The notes under the pieces were generated by a model. The model worked only from the letters and a program-made list of their open reading frames with translations. It was not told the origin of the DNA and ran no database searches. From Saccharicrinis sp963677345 (lineage in GTDB: Bacteria > Bacteroidota > Bacteroidia > Bacteroidales > Marinilabiliaceae), in NCBI GenBank assembly GCA_963677345.2, contig CAXXLC010000039.1, forward strand, positions 1-64,000: a DNA stretch of 64,000 bases, in the 5' to 3' direction. This document shows positions 9,612 to 18,166 of this stretch, one piece after another; positions within the stretch are counted from its first letter, which is position 1, and each line of letters opens with the position of its first letter. Made by a program: the position numbers and the translations under genes.

Positions 9612-9863
9612 TTACCTGTTATCTGCTACTATTAATTTAATCAGATTAACTACATTCTCTAATTCATCATGATCTTTTTCTAACTGACATTGCAGAACCA
9701 ACATATTATAGGCATCTTCAAATTCATTCTCATCAAAAGTCAATTCTTTCTCCTCGATAAACTTGTTAAATCCATCAACACCTTTTACTTGATACATCTC
9801 TTTTCTGAATACTGCATCTGTTTGTACTTTTTTTATTAATATTTTTGCATTTTGAACAGACAT
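9612..9863 (-). CDS. small Nif11-like protein
   Basis: An 83-residue protein whose first about 50 residues (MSVQNAKILIKKVQTDAVFR and onward to FIEEKELTFDENEFEDA) follow the Nif11 pattern: a short helix, a basic and acidic stretch, then a hydrophobic turn and an E/D-rich helix. Nif11 proteins occur in nif clusters and as leader domains of ribosomal peptide precursors. No cysteine or serine-rich core and no leader-processing GG site is visible, and no modification enzyme is nearby, so a free-standing protein is likelier than a peptide precursor. The start is set by a strong ribosome-binding site directly upstream. Confidence 0.55.
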   Translation of the reverse strand: MSVQNAKILIKKVQTDAVFRKEMYQVKGVDGFNKFIEEKELTFDENEFEDAYNMLVLQCQLEKDHDELENVVNLIKLIVADNR

Positions 9864-9873
9864 ATCACCTCCT
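9864..9873 (-). promoter_or_regulatory. very strong Shine-Dalgarno sequence before the Nif11-like gene
   Basis: On the minus strand AGGAGGTGAT lies immediately before the ATG. It is a full-length complement of the anti-Shine-Dalgarno sequence seen in this window's own 16S gene. Bacteroidota genes usually lack such a site, so it stands out. The gap between AGGAGG and ATG is only 4 nt. Confidence 0.7.
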
Positions 9874-10246
9874 ATTTTTATTTTCTACATTTATGTAACA
9901 TTTTAAGCACTATTACTACCTTTATGTATCAACTACAACCTATTGAAACCCTTATTTTATAGGCAATACAATTTTTTTTTGTTACGTTCTAATATAAAAG
10001 CAACATCTATACCTAAATCAATTATTTAATCCATTTCCGGAAAATTGAAAGATAAAACAATTAAGTCAACCGGTTCTTTTTTTTGAGTATTTATATGTTA
10101 CCTTTTCCTCTATTTTTTGTTAATTGTAAATCAAATATTTAGACAAATAAAAAAAATGATAAAAAAATGAATTTTTTTTCGTTTTTCTGTTTGATATACA
10201 ACTTTTAATCATACATTTGCTGTACAGTATTTATTTAATTATTATT
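9874..10246. promoter_or_regulatory. intergenic region with the cold-shock gene promoter and leader
   Basis: A very A+T-rich gap between the divergent Nif11-like gene and the cold-shock gene. On the plus strand TTTG (10190-10193) and TACATTTG (10212-10219) match the Bacteroidota -33/-7 promoter pattern with an 18-nt spacer, which is slightly short. Transcription would start near 10226 and leave a short leader of about 20 nt before the ATG at 10247. I see no gene in the rest of the gap. Confidence 0.5.
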
Positions 10247-10438
10247 ATGAAAGAAGGAAAAGTAAAGTTCTTCAACGAATCAAAAGGTTTTGGATTTATT
10301 AAGGACAACGAATCAAACAATGAGTATTTTGTACACGTAACTGGTCTTATCGATGAGATCAAAGAAGACGACGCCGTTACCTTTGAATTAAAAGAAGGTA
10401 GAAAGGGATTAAATGCGATTAATGTAAAATTGGTATAA
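10247..10438 (+). CDS. cold-shock domain protein
   Basis: A 63-residue single CSD protein that binds single-stranded RNA and DNA, as in the CspA family. RNP1 (KGFGFI) and RNP2 (YFVHVT) are intact, and the start MKEGKVKFFNESKG is standard. The open frame extends upstream to 10217, but the ATG at 10247 gives the family N-terminus. It is a monocistronic unit with its own promoter and a strong terminator. An ISAs1 element has inserted just past that terminator. Confidence 0.95.
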   Translation: MKEGKVKFFNESKGFGFIKDNESNNEYFVHVTGLIDEIKEDDAVTFELKEGRKGLNAINVKLV

Positions 10439-10475
10439 CGATTATTTCAAAATATAATTAGTACGCAAGAGTCCA

Positions 10476-10502
10476 AACCCCGCTATTAAGCGGGGTTTTT
10501 TG
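10476..10502 (+). terminator. terminator of the cold-shock gene
   Basis: CCCCGCT (10478-10484), loop ATTA and AGCGGGG (10489-10495) form a perfect 7-bp GC-rich stem followed by six T. Confidence 0.9.
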
Positions 10503-10511
10503 GTTTATATA

Positions 10512-11816
10512 CAGGGCTAACGTATGAAATGTAAAAACTTAAAATTATTTGAGATATAAACAAGATGTAAACAATGGAGGATTTGTGAAATTTTTAAAAA
10601 CTAAATTGTTTGTCCAAAATGCTAATAACTTTCTGTTGATTGTTAATTATTCAAATATTAGTAAATTTAAAAGTACTATTTAATTCTTGACCTTTGTAAA
10701 AAAAACAATGAAAACATCATTACACAAAGGTTTTGGAAATTTAGTTGACACAAGGTTAAATAGAAATAAACTACATTTATTAATAGATATTGTAGTATTA
10801 ACAATAATAGCAGTTTTGTGTGGAGCTGAATCATGGGATGATGTTGAACTTTACGGAAAAACGAAAATTTCTTTTTTGAAAAAAATTCTATGTTTACCAA
10901 ATGGAATACCCTCCCACGATACTATCAATAGAGTTATATCTTCCATAAAACCAGAATGTTTTGAAAAGTGTTTTGTAGATTGGGTGCAAATACTGGTGAA
11001 AAGAGATATAGATGTTAATGTGATTTCCATAGATGGAAAAGCAGTCAGACGGTCGAAAGACACATTTCATAACACCCCAGCAATTCATATTGTAAGTGCT
11101 TGGTGTAGTGAAAATCAAATGGTATTAGGACAATGTAAAAGTGAAGGTAAATCAAACGAAATAAAATCAATTCCAACCTTGTTGGATTTATTAGATATAA
11201 AAGGCAGTGTTATTACAATTGATGCCATGGGAACTCAAAGAGAAATAGCTCGCAAAATAATTGCTAATGAAGCAGATTATATTTTGTCTTTAAAAGCAAA
11301 TCAAAAGAATTTAAAGGAAGAGGTTGAAAGTGTTTTTAAAGTACAAAAACCGGATTCAACTTCTCATGAAATAGATAAAGGTCACGGACGAATAGAAACA
11401 AGAAGTTGTGATGTAATTACAGATCTTACACAAGTGGAAGGTATTGAGAAATGGGAAAATATAAAAAGTATTATAAAAATTAGCTCAGAAAGAATATTGC
11501 CCAATAAAACAACAACAGAAGAAAGGTATTATATCAGTAGCCTGGATGTTACAGCCGAAAAAATGAATAAGTACATTAGAGCACATTGGGGTATTGAAAA
11601 TAATTTACACTGGGTTCTGGATATGACCTTTAATGAAGATTACCAAAGAAAAAGAACAAAAAACGCAGCCCAAAATTTTGCCCTAATAAATAAAATAGCT
11701 TTAAACCTATTAAAGAAGGATAATGCAAAAGGTAGCCTTAAAGCTAAAAGAAAAAAGGCTGGATGGGATGATGATTTTTTACTCAGTATTTTAAAAAATT
11801 AAATGCGTCGACCCTG
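10512..11816 (+). mobile_element. ISAs1-family insertion sequence
   Basis: A 1,305-bp element with imperfect terminal inverted repeats that both begin CAGGG (left CAGGGCTAACGTATGAAAT; right end read inward CAGGGTCGACGCATTTAAT). A perfect 10-bp direct repeat GGTTTATATA flanks it at 10502-10511 and 11817-11826. This size of target duplication is known for the ISAs1 family. The element carries one full transposase gene, so it looks intact and recent. Confidence 0.92.
10708..11802 (+). CDS. ISAs1-family DDE transposase
   Basis: The frame is open from a TTG at 10687, but ATG at 10708 gives the natural start MKTSLHKGFGNLVDTRLNRN and a 364-residue protein. Typical ISAs1 (H-repeat) signatures are visible: IPSHDTINRVIS, ISIDGKAVRRS with the first catalytic aspartate, VITIDAMGTQREIA with the second, SLKANQK, and a C-terminal RAHWGIENNLHWVLDMTFNED containing the glutamate. 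The gene fills the element and stops 14 bp before its right end. No truncation is seen, so the product may be active. Confidence 0.95.
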   Translation: MKTSLHKGFGNLVDTRLNRNKLHLLIDIVVLTIIAVLCGAESWDDVELYGKTKISFLKKILCLPNGIPSHDTINRVISSIKPECFEKCFVDWVQILVKRDIDVNVISIDGKAVRRSKDTFHNTPAIHIVSAWCSENQMVLGQCKSEGKSNEIKSIPTLLDLLDIKGSVITIDAMGTQREIARKIIANEADYILSLKANQKNLKEEVESVFKVQKPDSTSHEIDKGHGRIETRSCDVITDLTQVEGIEKWENIKSIIKISSERILPNKTTTEERYYISSLDVTAEKMNKYIRAHWGIENNLHWVLDMTFNEDYQRKRTKNAAQNFALINKIALNLLKKDNAKGSLKAKRKKAGWDDDFLLSILKN

Positions 11817-11882
11817 GGTTTATATAAATTTTAAACGGGAGATTTCTACTTTTTTTTTATATTTGCAGGCACAAATAAAAAT

Positions 11883-11954
11883 GGCCCCATAGTTCAAGGG
11901 ATAGAATAGTTGTTTCCTAAACAATAGATACTGGTTCGAGTCCAGTTGGGGCTA
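11883..11954 (+). tRNA. tRNA-Arg (anticodon CCT)
   Basis: The acceptor arm GGCCCCA pairs with TGGGGCT. The anticodon arm GTTGT/ACAAT encloses loop TTCCTAA, giving CCT. The T arm is ACTGG-TTCGAGT-CCAGT. The discriminator base is A and CCA is not encoded. The gene is 72 nt and reads codon AGG. It stands at the left border of the accessory region, a frequent position for integration, although no integrase or duplicated tRNA end is visible here. Confidence 0.95.
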
Positions 11955-12046
11955 CAATCTAATACTGATTATCAGTTAGATAAGAAAACCAGGGGACATA
12001 TAGGGGGACTTACTCTATATTTAACCACCTAAAGACACAAAAAAAA

Positions 12047-12082
12047 AGCTAGTTTAGATATTTTTCTAAATTGGCTTTTTTA
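12047..12082 (+). terminator. terminator-like hairpin after tRNA-Arg
   Basis: AGCTAGTTTAGA (12047-12058) pairs with TCTAAATTGGCT with two G-T wobbles, preceded by an A run and followed by T6. It probably ends the tRNA transcript and could work in both directions. Confidence 0.65.
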
Positions 12083-12130
12083 TTAGGCTATTAGGAGTTA
12101 TAGAAGTTGATTTCATTGAAAATTAAATGA

Positions 12131-12286
12131 TTAATAACTTTGAGAATGGGTACAAGCTACAACAACACCGCAGACTTCAGTTGGCATCTTTGCAAATGAG
12201 TTAGCAAAACCTTTCCATTTACTACCTATTACGCTACCAATTTTTCCTCGAAAACTTCCGTTAACTTCTTTAATATATTTTCCCAT
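12131..12286 (-). CDS. short DUF6266-like protein, possibly a remnant
   Basis: A 51-residue frame with ATG at 12284-12286. The first 25 residues (MGKYIKEVNGSFRGKIGSVI then GSKWKGF) resemble the N-terminus of the DUF6266 family, which is widespread in Bacteroidota and usually about 200 residues long. The tail (MPTEVCGVVVACTHSQSY) does not continue the family, so this may be a cut-down copy or a separate micro-protein. It lies between tRNA-Arg and the repeat region. Function is unknown. Confidence 0.45.
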   Translation of the reverse strand: MGKYIKEVNGSFRGKIGSVIGSKWKGFANSFAKMPTEVCGVVVACTHSQSY

Positions 12287-12369
12287 GACTATTTATTTTT
12301 ACGATTTTTAATTTTAATCAAGAGGATCAGGTTAAACATGGTATCGGCCGAAATTTTAGTACCTATAAA

Positions 12370-12830
12370 GTTCTTAGTTGTTAGTTCCTAGTCAAAAGTT
12401 GAAAGTTGCAAGTTGAAAGTTTTGATTTGCTGATATAGTTGGCACAGATTTGAAAAGTTGCGAACTGAAGACTGTGGACTAAAAACTGCGGATTGATGAC
12501 GACAAAAGCTTTGCTTATCAATACACGCCCTGAAGGGGCAACTCATTTCAGCCCAATGCAAAACGAAGTGACGCGTTGGGTTTTTGATTGACAGCTATCA
12601 TATGCGTCCTGAAAGGACAACTCAAAAATGTTTATTTGAATACTTTGAGCTGTCCTTTCAGGACGCAGATTTACACGACGTATTATTATTCCCAAGACGT
12701 TGCCATGGGCTGAATTGAGTTGGGCTTACAGCCCGGGATTTTACAGCCTCCTATAACTCACTCTCGAATGGGGAAGGACGGATGTACAGCTCCGGTATAT
12801 TGTCTTAGTGTAAACGAAGAAAGTTCTTAG
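12370..12830. repeat. long direct repeat, copy A
   Basis: About 460 bp, almost identical to the block at 13120-13570. It starts GTTCTTAG and ends after GTGTAAACGAAGAAAGTTCTT. It contains an inverted repeat built on GCGTCCTGAAAGGACA and its complement (12603-12669), plus GCCCT-GAA-GGGGC and GGGCT-TAC-AGCCC hairpins. Confidence 0.85.
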
Positions 12831-13119
12831 TTGTTAGTTCCTAGTTGAAAGTTGAAAGTCTTAGTTTCCTGCTACACGGATTCTTACAAGTGGTACTATT
12901 ACTAGATCTTAGTTCTTAGTTCTTAGTCCACAATATTTCAGGTTGCAACATTTGCGCAGCAAATATTAATTCGTGATAATTAGCTGTAATTCATGGTAAT
13001 TAGCGGATATAAATTAACTGTCGATTTGTTGAGTTGACGAGTTGATGATTTGAAGAATTGATTAGGTCATTAGGTCGTTAGATCATTAGGTTGCTAACTT
13101 ACAGATGTAGCCGAAGAAA

Positions 13120-13570
13120 GTTCTTAGATCTTAGTTCCTAGTCAAAAGTTGAAAGTTGAAAGTTTTGATTTGCTGATATAGTTGGCACAGATTTGAAAAG
13201 TTGCGAACTGAAGACTGTGGACTAAAAACTGCGGATTGATGACGACAAAAGCTTTGCTTATCAATACACGCCCTGAAGGGGCAACTCATTTCAGCCCAAT
13301 GCAAAACGAAGTGACGAGTTGGGTTTTTGATTGACAGAAATCATCTGCGTCCTGAAAGGACAACTCAAAAATGTTTGTTTGAATACTTTGAGCTGTCCTT
13401 TCAGGACGCAGATTTACACGACGTAATATTATTCCCAAGGCCTTGCCATGAGCTGAATTGAGTTGGGCTTACAGCCCGGGATTTTACAGCCTCCTATAAC
13501 TCACTCGAATGGAGAAGGACGGATGTACAGCTCCGGTATATTGTCTTAGTGTAAACGAAGAAAGTTCTTA
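13120..13570. repeat. long direct repeat, copy B
   Basis: The second copy of the block at 12370-12830, with a few substitutions and a short deletion of the heptad repeats near its start. Its central inverted repeat (13343-13413) has near-perfect arms of about 27 bp beginning ATCTGCGTCCTGAAAGGACA, around an 18-nt spacer. Confidence 0.85.
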
Positions 13571-14491
13571 GCTCTCAGGCCATAGTATTTCAGGTTGCAA
13601 CATTTGCGTAGCAAATACTAATTCGTGGTAATGTGATGTAATTCATTTAAATTCGTATTCATAATAATTCGTGATAATTAGCGTTAATTAGATGACCAAA
13701 AACTATTGCGTAGCAATAAATAATCTGATGACTATTGATGAGTTGTTAATTCGTCAAGTTGTTTAGTTGATGATTTGATGATTTGAAGAATGATTAATGA
13801 TTAGGGATTAATGATTAGCTCGCAGAATAAACAAAATTTCATAATGAAAACTAAAATCCGTAAGGATTTGTCTTTGCGTTCTTAGCTTTTAGGAATTTGC
13901 AATCTTTATTCAAATAGTTATTTCCGGCTTTGCGGGCTTTGCGAGAAAAACTGAAGTTAAAAGTTGAAAGTCAAAAGTTGAAAGTCCGGGTTTGCTGCTA
14001 CATATATCCTCCTGATTAGTACTATTATTATGTGACTCAGTTGGCTGAGCTGTATGCAGTTGTTAAATTAATGATATGTGTGATTGAATAGACGAACAAA
14101 TTAGTATATTTGGTTGATGAACAACAAAATAAATCATAACCAAATATATACAAAACATATATATGTTCGTTAAATCAGACAGTTACAAAGGTGATTGCCC
14201 TTACATATAACATATATAAAGCCAATTGGTTTAGCGAAATGTTAGGTGCAAGGCTAAAAAAGAAACGACAGTGCAAACTTGATGGAATTTTTGTTTTGCC
14301 GACCCGCAAATAAAAGGAAAAGCCAACGCACATTTGGCACATTTGCAAGCTCCAACACACAGGCTGATACTTCAGCTTGCAAAAGAGCCAAATTTTTGCC
14401 GACGCTCAGCGGATTGATTAACGAATGAAAATTGTAAATTGCATTATTTTGAAAATATAAAATAGAGATTTTAATAAGGATATATTACAGA

Positions 14492-15001
14492 ATGACAAAA
14501 AAATCACAAAATAAAAACCTAAATCAAGCTAAGGCAAATAAAAAGGATGAGTTTTATACTCAACTTTCCGATATTGAAAGAGAGTTAAAGCATTACAAAA
14601 AACACTTCAAAGACAAGGTGGTATATTGTAACTGTGACGACCCAAGAGTCAGTAATTTCTTTCATTATTTTTCATACAACTTTGAAAAATTAGGACTTAA
14701 AAAACTAATTACGACTTGCTATAAAAATCAAGATATGGATTTATTTAGTCAGAATAAATCTGAAAAAGCAATATATCTTGAATATGAAGGTGATAAAAAC
14801 GGCAACTATGAACCAGACCCCGAAGAAATTGGAATTAAACATTTAAAAGGGGATGGAGATTTTCGTAGTAGAGAAAGTATAGAGCTTTTAAAACAGGCGG
14901 ATATAGTAGTTACAAATCCACCATTTTCACTTTTTAGAGAATATATTGCACAACTTATAGAATTCGATAAGAAGTTTGGTAACTATTCAGTCGAGCCTTA
15001 A
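14492..15001 (+). pseudogene. EcoRI-type adenine-specific DNA methyltransferase, 5' part interrupted by an IS66 element
   Basis: The first 162 codons (14492-14978) encode the N-terminal part of an M.EcoRI-like N6-adenine methyltransferase. The catalytic motif IV is NPPFSLF (Asn142-Phe148), preceded by KQADIVVT. The frame then runs into the insertion sequence and stops at 15001 after NYSVEP. The other half resumes at 16501. Removing the element and one copy of the 8-bp duplication gives an uninterrupted frame of 357 codons (356 residues), close to the 326 residues of M.EcoRI. The gene is therefore freshly disrupted. Its downstream partner is the overlapping DUF262-HNH nuclease gene. Confidence 0.9.
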
Positions 15002-16492
15002 ACTATAGCAATAGCACGAAGCGTATCAAAGGGATTTTGAGAACTCTTGATAGCTGTATCTATAATAGATCTTTGTATTGCATAATGATTTGCACCTTCA
15101 AATGATTTGAAGAAACCACTGACTTTTTGTTTTACTTTAAAATTTCTCACAGCCCGTTCCGAAGCATTATTATCAGGAGGAACATCAGGTTGATTTAGGA
15201 ATGTAAATACATAATCAGCATATTTTACTAATCTGTTTCTAAAGACAACCACTTCTTTTAATGTTTCGCTAATCTGCTTATTCTGGAGTTTCACAAATGA
15301 TTTAAATATTTGTGCTTTAGTTGCCTTATCATCCCAATTATTGTTGTAGATTTTTAGGGCTTTAATAATAAGCGTTTTCATTTTCGATGCCCAGTTGCTT
15401 TTGGGATATTTCTGGATAAAGAATTCAAGCTCTCTTAAAAGATGGGCAGTACACAATTGGTGATTCCCTGCTTGTGTTTTAAAATAAGGTTTCCAACAAT
15501 CTGTTACCAAAGTATTGTTTTTAAAACCTTCCGGCATAATTTCCTCAATAGCATCATAACCTCGTTTCTGATGAACGGATAAAAAGGTAGATTGTGCATT
15601 TTGAAAGACCCATGCCCAATGAAGTTTTCCATTAATATTAGTTCCTGTTTCATCAGCTCCAACAGTACAATGAGAAAGTACATTGTTACGTATTTGCTCG
15701 TAGAAAGGAGTTGCTTTTTTAGTGAACTTACCAATCAGATAGTTTAAACCTCCAGTACTAATTTTTAACCCTAATATGGTATTAAAGAATTCACGCAAGC
15801 GGTCATAAGGCATATATTGGCGAGTGTACATATAAGCAGCTAAGGCCTGAGTGTTTGTACCATAACTAACAGGTGTATTTACTTGATTAGGATAGCATCC
15901 CTTGTTTACCATTCCACAACTGCATTGTTTATGGTAAATACGGTGTTCGGTAATCACTGGTTTAATAGGTGGTATGTCAATTACCTGACGCCTTCCTGCA
16001 AATGTGCCTGCAATATCTGAAAGATTATTGCCACAACACTTACAATAATTTGAATAGTGTTCTTGTATAACTGTTGGTTCTTCGACCATTTTTAGTGTAT
16101 TGCCTTTATGTCCTGATTGCCCTCCTGGTTTTTTGCCTGATTTTTTTCGTAATGATTGTGTTCTAGGTAATTTGGGAAAATCAGATGAAGGTGGCTTGCT
16201 GCTATTTCTACTGTTCTTTGGTGTTTCATAATGAGAAAGACGTTCTTTGAGGGTGGCATTTTCCTCGCGAAGTTCCTTGTTCTCTGTTTCGAGTTTATTA
16301 ACTCTAACAAGTAAGGCATCTAATTTTTCTTCTATACTTTTCTTCTTTCCCATGCAGATGCAAAGGTCGACATACCTACTCTTTACTGAAACTATATTTC
16401 ATATTCTTTATTCACAATTTTCTTTATTTCAGTAATACTTATCAACATTCTCCAGAAAAATTTATGTTTTTAAAATTTGACTGAATAGTTAC
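14979..16492 (-). mobile_element. IS66-family insertion sequence (ISBst12-like, single ORF)
   Basis: A 1,514-bp element. Both ends read inward as GTAACTATTCAGTC, giving 14-bp perfect terminal repeats. The 8-bp direct repeat GAAGTTTG flanks it (14971-14978 and 16493-16500), the target size known for IS66. Only the large transposase gene is present and the accessory tnpA/tnpB are absent, as in the ISBst12 subgroup. It sits inside the methyltransferase gene. Confidence 0.95.
14998..16353 (-). CDS. IS66-family transposase
   Basis: A 451-residue TnpC-type transposase with the expected layout: an N-terminal coiled coil (KLETENKELREENATLKERL, about 19-38), the NSRNSSKPPSSD segment, a zinc-finger region (CKCCGNN ... 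CSCG), a catalytic core with VGADETGTNINGKLHW and TLVTDCWKPYF, and the C-terminal NNASERAVRNFKVKQKVSGF. Start is ATG at 16353. The gene appears intact and spans nearly the whole element, so it may still move. Confidence 0.96.
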   Translation of the reverse strand: MGKKKSIEEKLDALLVRVNKLETENKELREENATLKERLSHYETPKNSRNSSKPPSSDFPKLPRTQSLRKKSGKKPGGQSGHKGNTLKMVEEPTVIQEHYSNYCKCCGNNLSDIAGTFAGRRQVIDIPPIKPVITEHRIYHKQCSCGMVNKGCYPNQVNTPVSYGTNTQALAAYMYTRQYMPYDRLREFFNTILGLKISTGGLNYLIGKFTKKATPFYEQIRNNVLSHCTVGADETGTNINGKLHWAWVFQNAQSTFLSVHQKRGYDAIEEIMPEGFKNNTLVTDCWKPYFKTQAGNHQLCTAHLLRELEFFIQKYPKSNWASKMKTLIIKALKIYNNNWDDKATKAQIFKSFVKLQNKQISETLKEVVVFRNRLVKYADYVFTFLNQPDVPPDNNASERAVRNFKVKQKVSGFFKSFEGANHYAIQRSIIDTAIKSSQNPFDTLRAIAIV

Positions 16493-16500
16493 GAAGTTTG

Positions 16501-17084
16501 TAATAGTTGGTCATCAAAATGCAACAAAATATACTGAAATATTTCCCTTAATAAAAGAGAATAAGATTTGGTTAGGTTTTGGTTTTAAAGGTGGTGCAGG
16601 TCATTTTATAAATGAACATTATGAAGATTACGCAACAGCAACCGACCGAAAAAAAGGGATGATAAGAGTATCAGGTGTTCATTGGTTTACCAATCTTGAA
16701 ATAAATAAAAGACACGAAGATTTAATTCTTTATAAAAAATATACACCTGAAGAATACCCAACATATGATAATTATAATGCAATTAATGTTGATGTAACAA
16801 AGGATATCCCTGTAGATTACGCTGGTTTTATTGGCGTTCCTATCACTTTCTTAGATAAATATAATCCTGACCAATTTGAGATAATAGGTTTAGGACAAGG
16901 AAATCTCTATAGGGAATTAACACCCAAAGGATTGAGTCAAAAATTTGTAGATGATTATTATAAAAATGGAGGAACTGGTTCAATAAAAGAAGACCATCCG
17001 ATTTTAGCGTACTATGATGTTAATGGAAAACCTGTAATTCCATATATGAGGCTTATTATAAAAAACAAGAGATTGCAAAAATGA
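16501..17084 (+). pseudogene. EcoRI-type adenine methyltransferase, 3' part
   Basis: The continuation of the gene interrupted at 14978. Read in the restored frame it starts VIVGHQNATKYTEIFPLIKE and includes IWLGFGFKGGAGHF and RVSGVHWFTNLE, regions that follow motif IV in M.EcoRI relatives. The longest free-standing frame starts at 16659, but an independent product would lack the catalytic motif. It ends in ATGA, which overlaps the start of the nuclease gene by 4 nt, so the two were translationally coupled before the insertion. Confidence 0.9.
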
Positions 17085-18166
17085 AAATAGAACTTAAAGA
17101 AATAACAGTCAGACAGCTAACCAATGGCTATGAAGACAATGAGGAAAGTGGAGTTCTTGGATTTGATGGAAAATTAGACATTAGACCACCATATCAAAGA
17201 GAATTTATTTATAAGGATAAACAACGTGATGCGGTAATAAATACAATCACAAAAGATTTTCCTTTAAATGTAATGTATTGGGCAGTTAGAGAAGATGGTA
17301 ATTTTGAAGTAATCGACGGACAACAAAGGACAATTTCAGTTTGTCAATATGTTGATGGTGATTTTGCTTATAAAAATCGGTATTTCCATAATCTACAACC
17401 TGACGAAAGAGAGCAGATATTAAATTATAAGTTAATGGTTTATTTATGTAGTGGTACAGATAGTGAAAAACTTGAATGGTTTAAAACTATCAACATTGCA
17501 GGGGAGAAATTGACCGAACAGGAGTTAAGAAATGCAGTTTATTCTGGGTCTTGGGTTACTGACGCTAAAAGATATTTTAGTAAAAACAGTTGTCCTGCCT
17601 ACGGGATTGGTAGTGATTATTTAAATGGTTCTCCAATCAGACAAGACTATTTCGAAACCGCAATAAAATGGATTTCAGATGACAATATTGAGGTCTATAT
17701 GTCTGAACATCAACATGACCCAAATGCTTTAGCATTGTGGCAATATTTTCAAAGTGTTATTACATGGGTTCAAGGAACTTTCACAAAGAAACGAGTTAAA
17801 TTTATGAAAGGCGTTGATTGGGGTACTTTGTATAACGATTATAAAGATAAAGTATTTGACACTAAGGCAATAGAAGCAGAAACTGCAAAACTAATAGCCG
17901 ATGATGATGTGGAGAAAAAGAAAGGTATTTACCCATTTATTCTGACACGAGATGAAAGATATTTAGGTATTAGAGCTTTTTCTGACTCTGTGAAGCAAAA
18001 GGTTTATGAAAAGCAAGATGGTATTTGTGTTGCATGTAAGAAAGAGTTTGATATTTCAGCAATGGAAGGCGACCATATAACACCATGGCATGAAGGTGGA
18101 AAAACCATTGAAGAGAATTGTCAAATGCTATGTAAAGATTGTAATAGGAGAAAATCAGGAAAGTAA
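17081..18166 (+). CDS. DUF262 and HNH endonuclease domain protein
   Basis: A 361-residue predicted nuclease. The N-terminal DUF262 (GmrS/ParB-like) domain carries PPYQREFIY (37-45) and the NTP-binding motif DGQQR (79-83). The last 46 residues are an HNH domain: CVAC (316-319), GDHITPWHEGG with the catalytic Asp331-His332, and NCQMLCKDCNRRK. This architecture is known in GmrSD-type and other restriction nucleases. The coupled EcoRI-type methyltransferase upstream suggests a restriction-modification pair in which this is the nuclease. With the methyltransferase broken, either this enzyme does not cut unmodified host DNA, it is silent, or another methylase protects. The sequence itself looks intact. 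Confidence 0.88.
   Translation: MKIELKEITVRQLTNGYEDNEESGVLGFDGKLDIRPPYQREFIYKDKQRDAVINTITKDFPLNVMYWAVREDGNFEVIDGQQRTISVCQYVDGDFAYKNRYFHNLQPDEREQILNYKLMVYLCSGTDSEKLEWFKTINIAGEKLTEQELRNAVYSGSWVTDAKRYFSKNSCPAYGIGSDYLNGSPIRQDYFETAIKWISDDNIEVYMSEHQHDPNALALWQYFQSVITWVQGTFTKKRVKFMKGVDWGTLYNDYKDKVFDTKAIEAETAKLIADDDVEKKKGIYPFILTRDERYLGIRAFSDSVKQKVYEKQDGICVACKKEFDISAMEGDHITPWHEGGKTIEENCQMLCKDCNRRKSGK

Larger units (their letters stand above)
12287..14491. other. 2.2-kb gene-free region rich in direct repeats and hairpins
   Basis: No convincing coding frame is seen on either strand. The stretch is made of repeated heptads (variants of GTTGAAA, TTCTTAG and AGTTCCTAG), a duplicated block of about 0.45 kb, and many short perfect hairpins with 3-nt loops, for example ATTTGC-GCA-GCAAAT (12950), ATTTGC-GTA-GCAAAT (13602) and TATTGC-GTA-GCAATA (13704). 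It ends in the left boundary (GTTAGGTGC at 14241-14249) of the cassette-like unit that carries the methyltransferase gene. Confidence 0.7.

Noticed and set aside
9612..9863. Nif11-like protein considered as a ribosomal peptide precursor
   Set aside because: There is no core peptide rich in Cys, Ser or Thr, no double-glycine site and no modifying enzyme nearby.
11960..12010. GGGGAC repeats after tRNA-Arg considered as an integration att site
   Set aside because: AGGGGACATATAGGGGGAC is suggestive, but no second copy of the tRNA end and no integrase gene were found in the window.
12380..13990. Repeated GTTGAAAG/TTCTTAG words considered as a CRISPR array
   Set aside because: Repeat units are about 7 nt, unevenly spaced, without unique spacers of constant length, and no cas gene is nearby.
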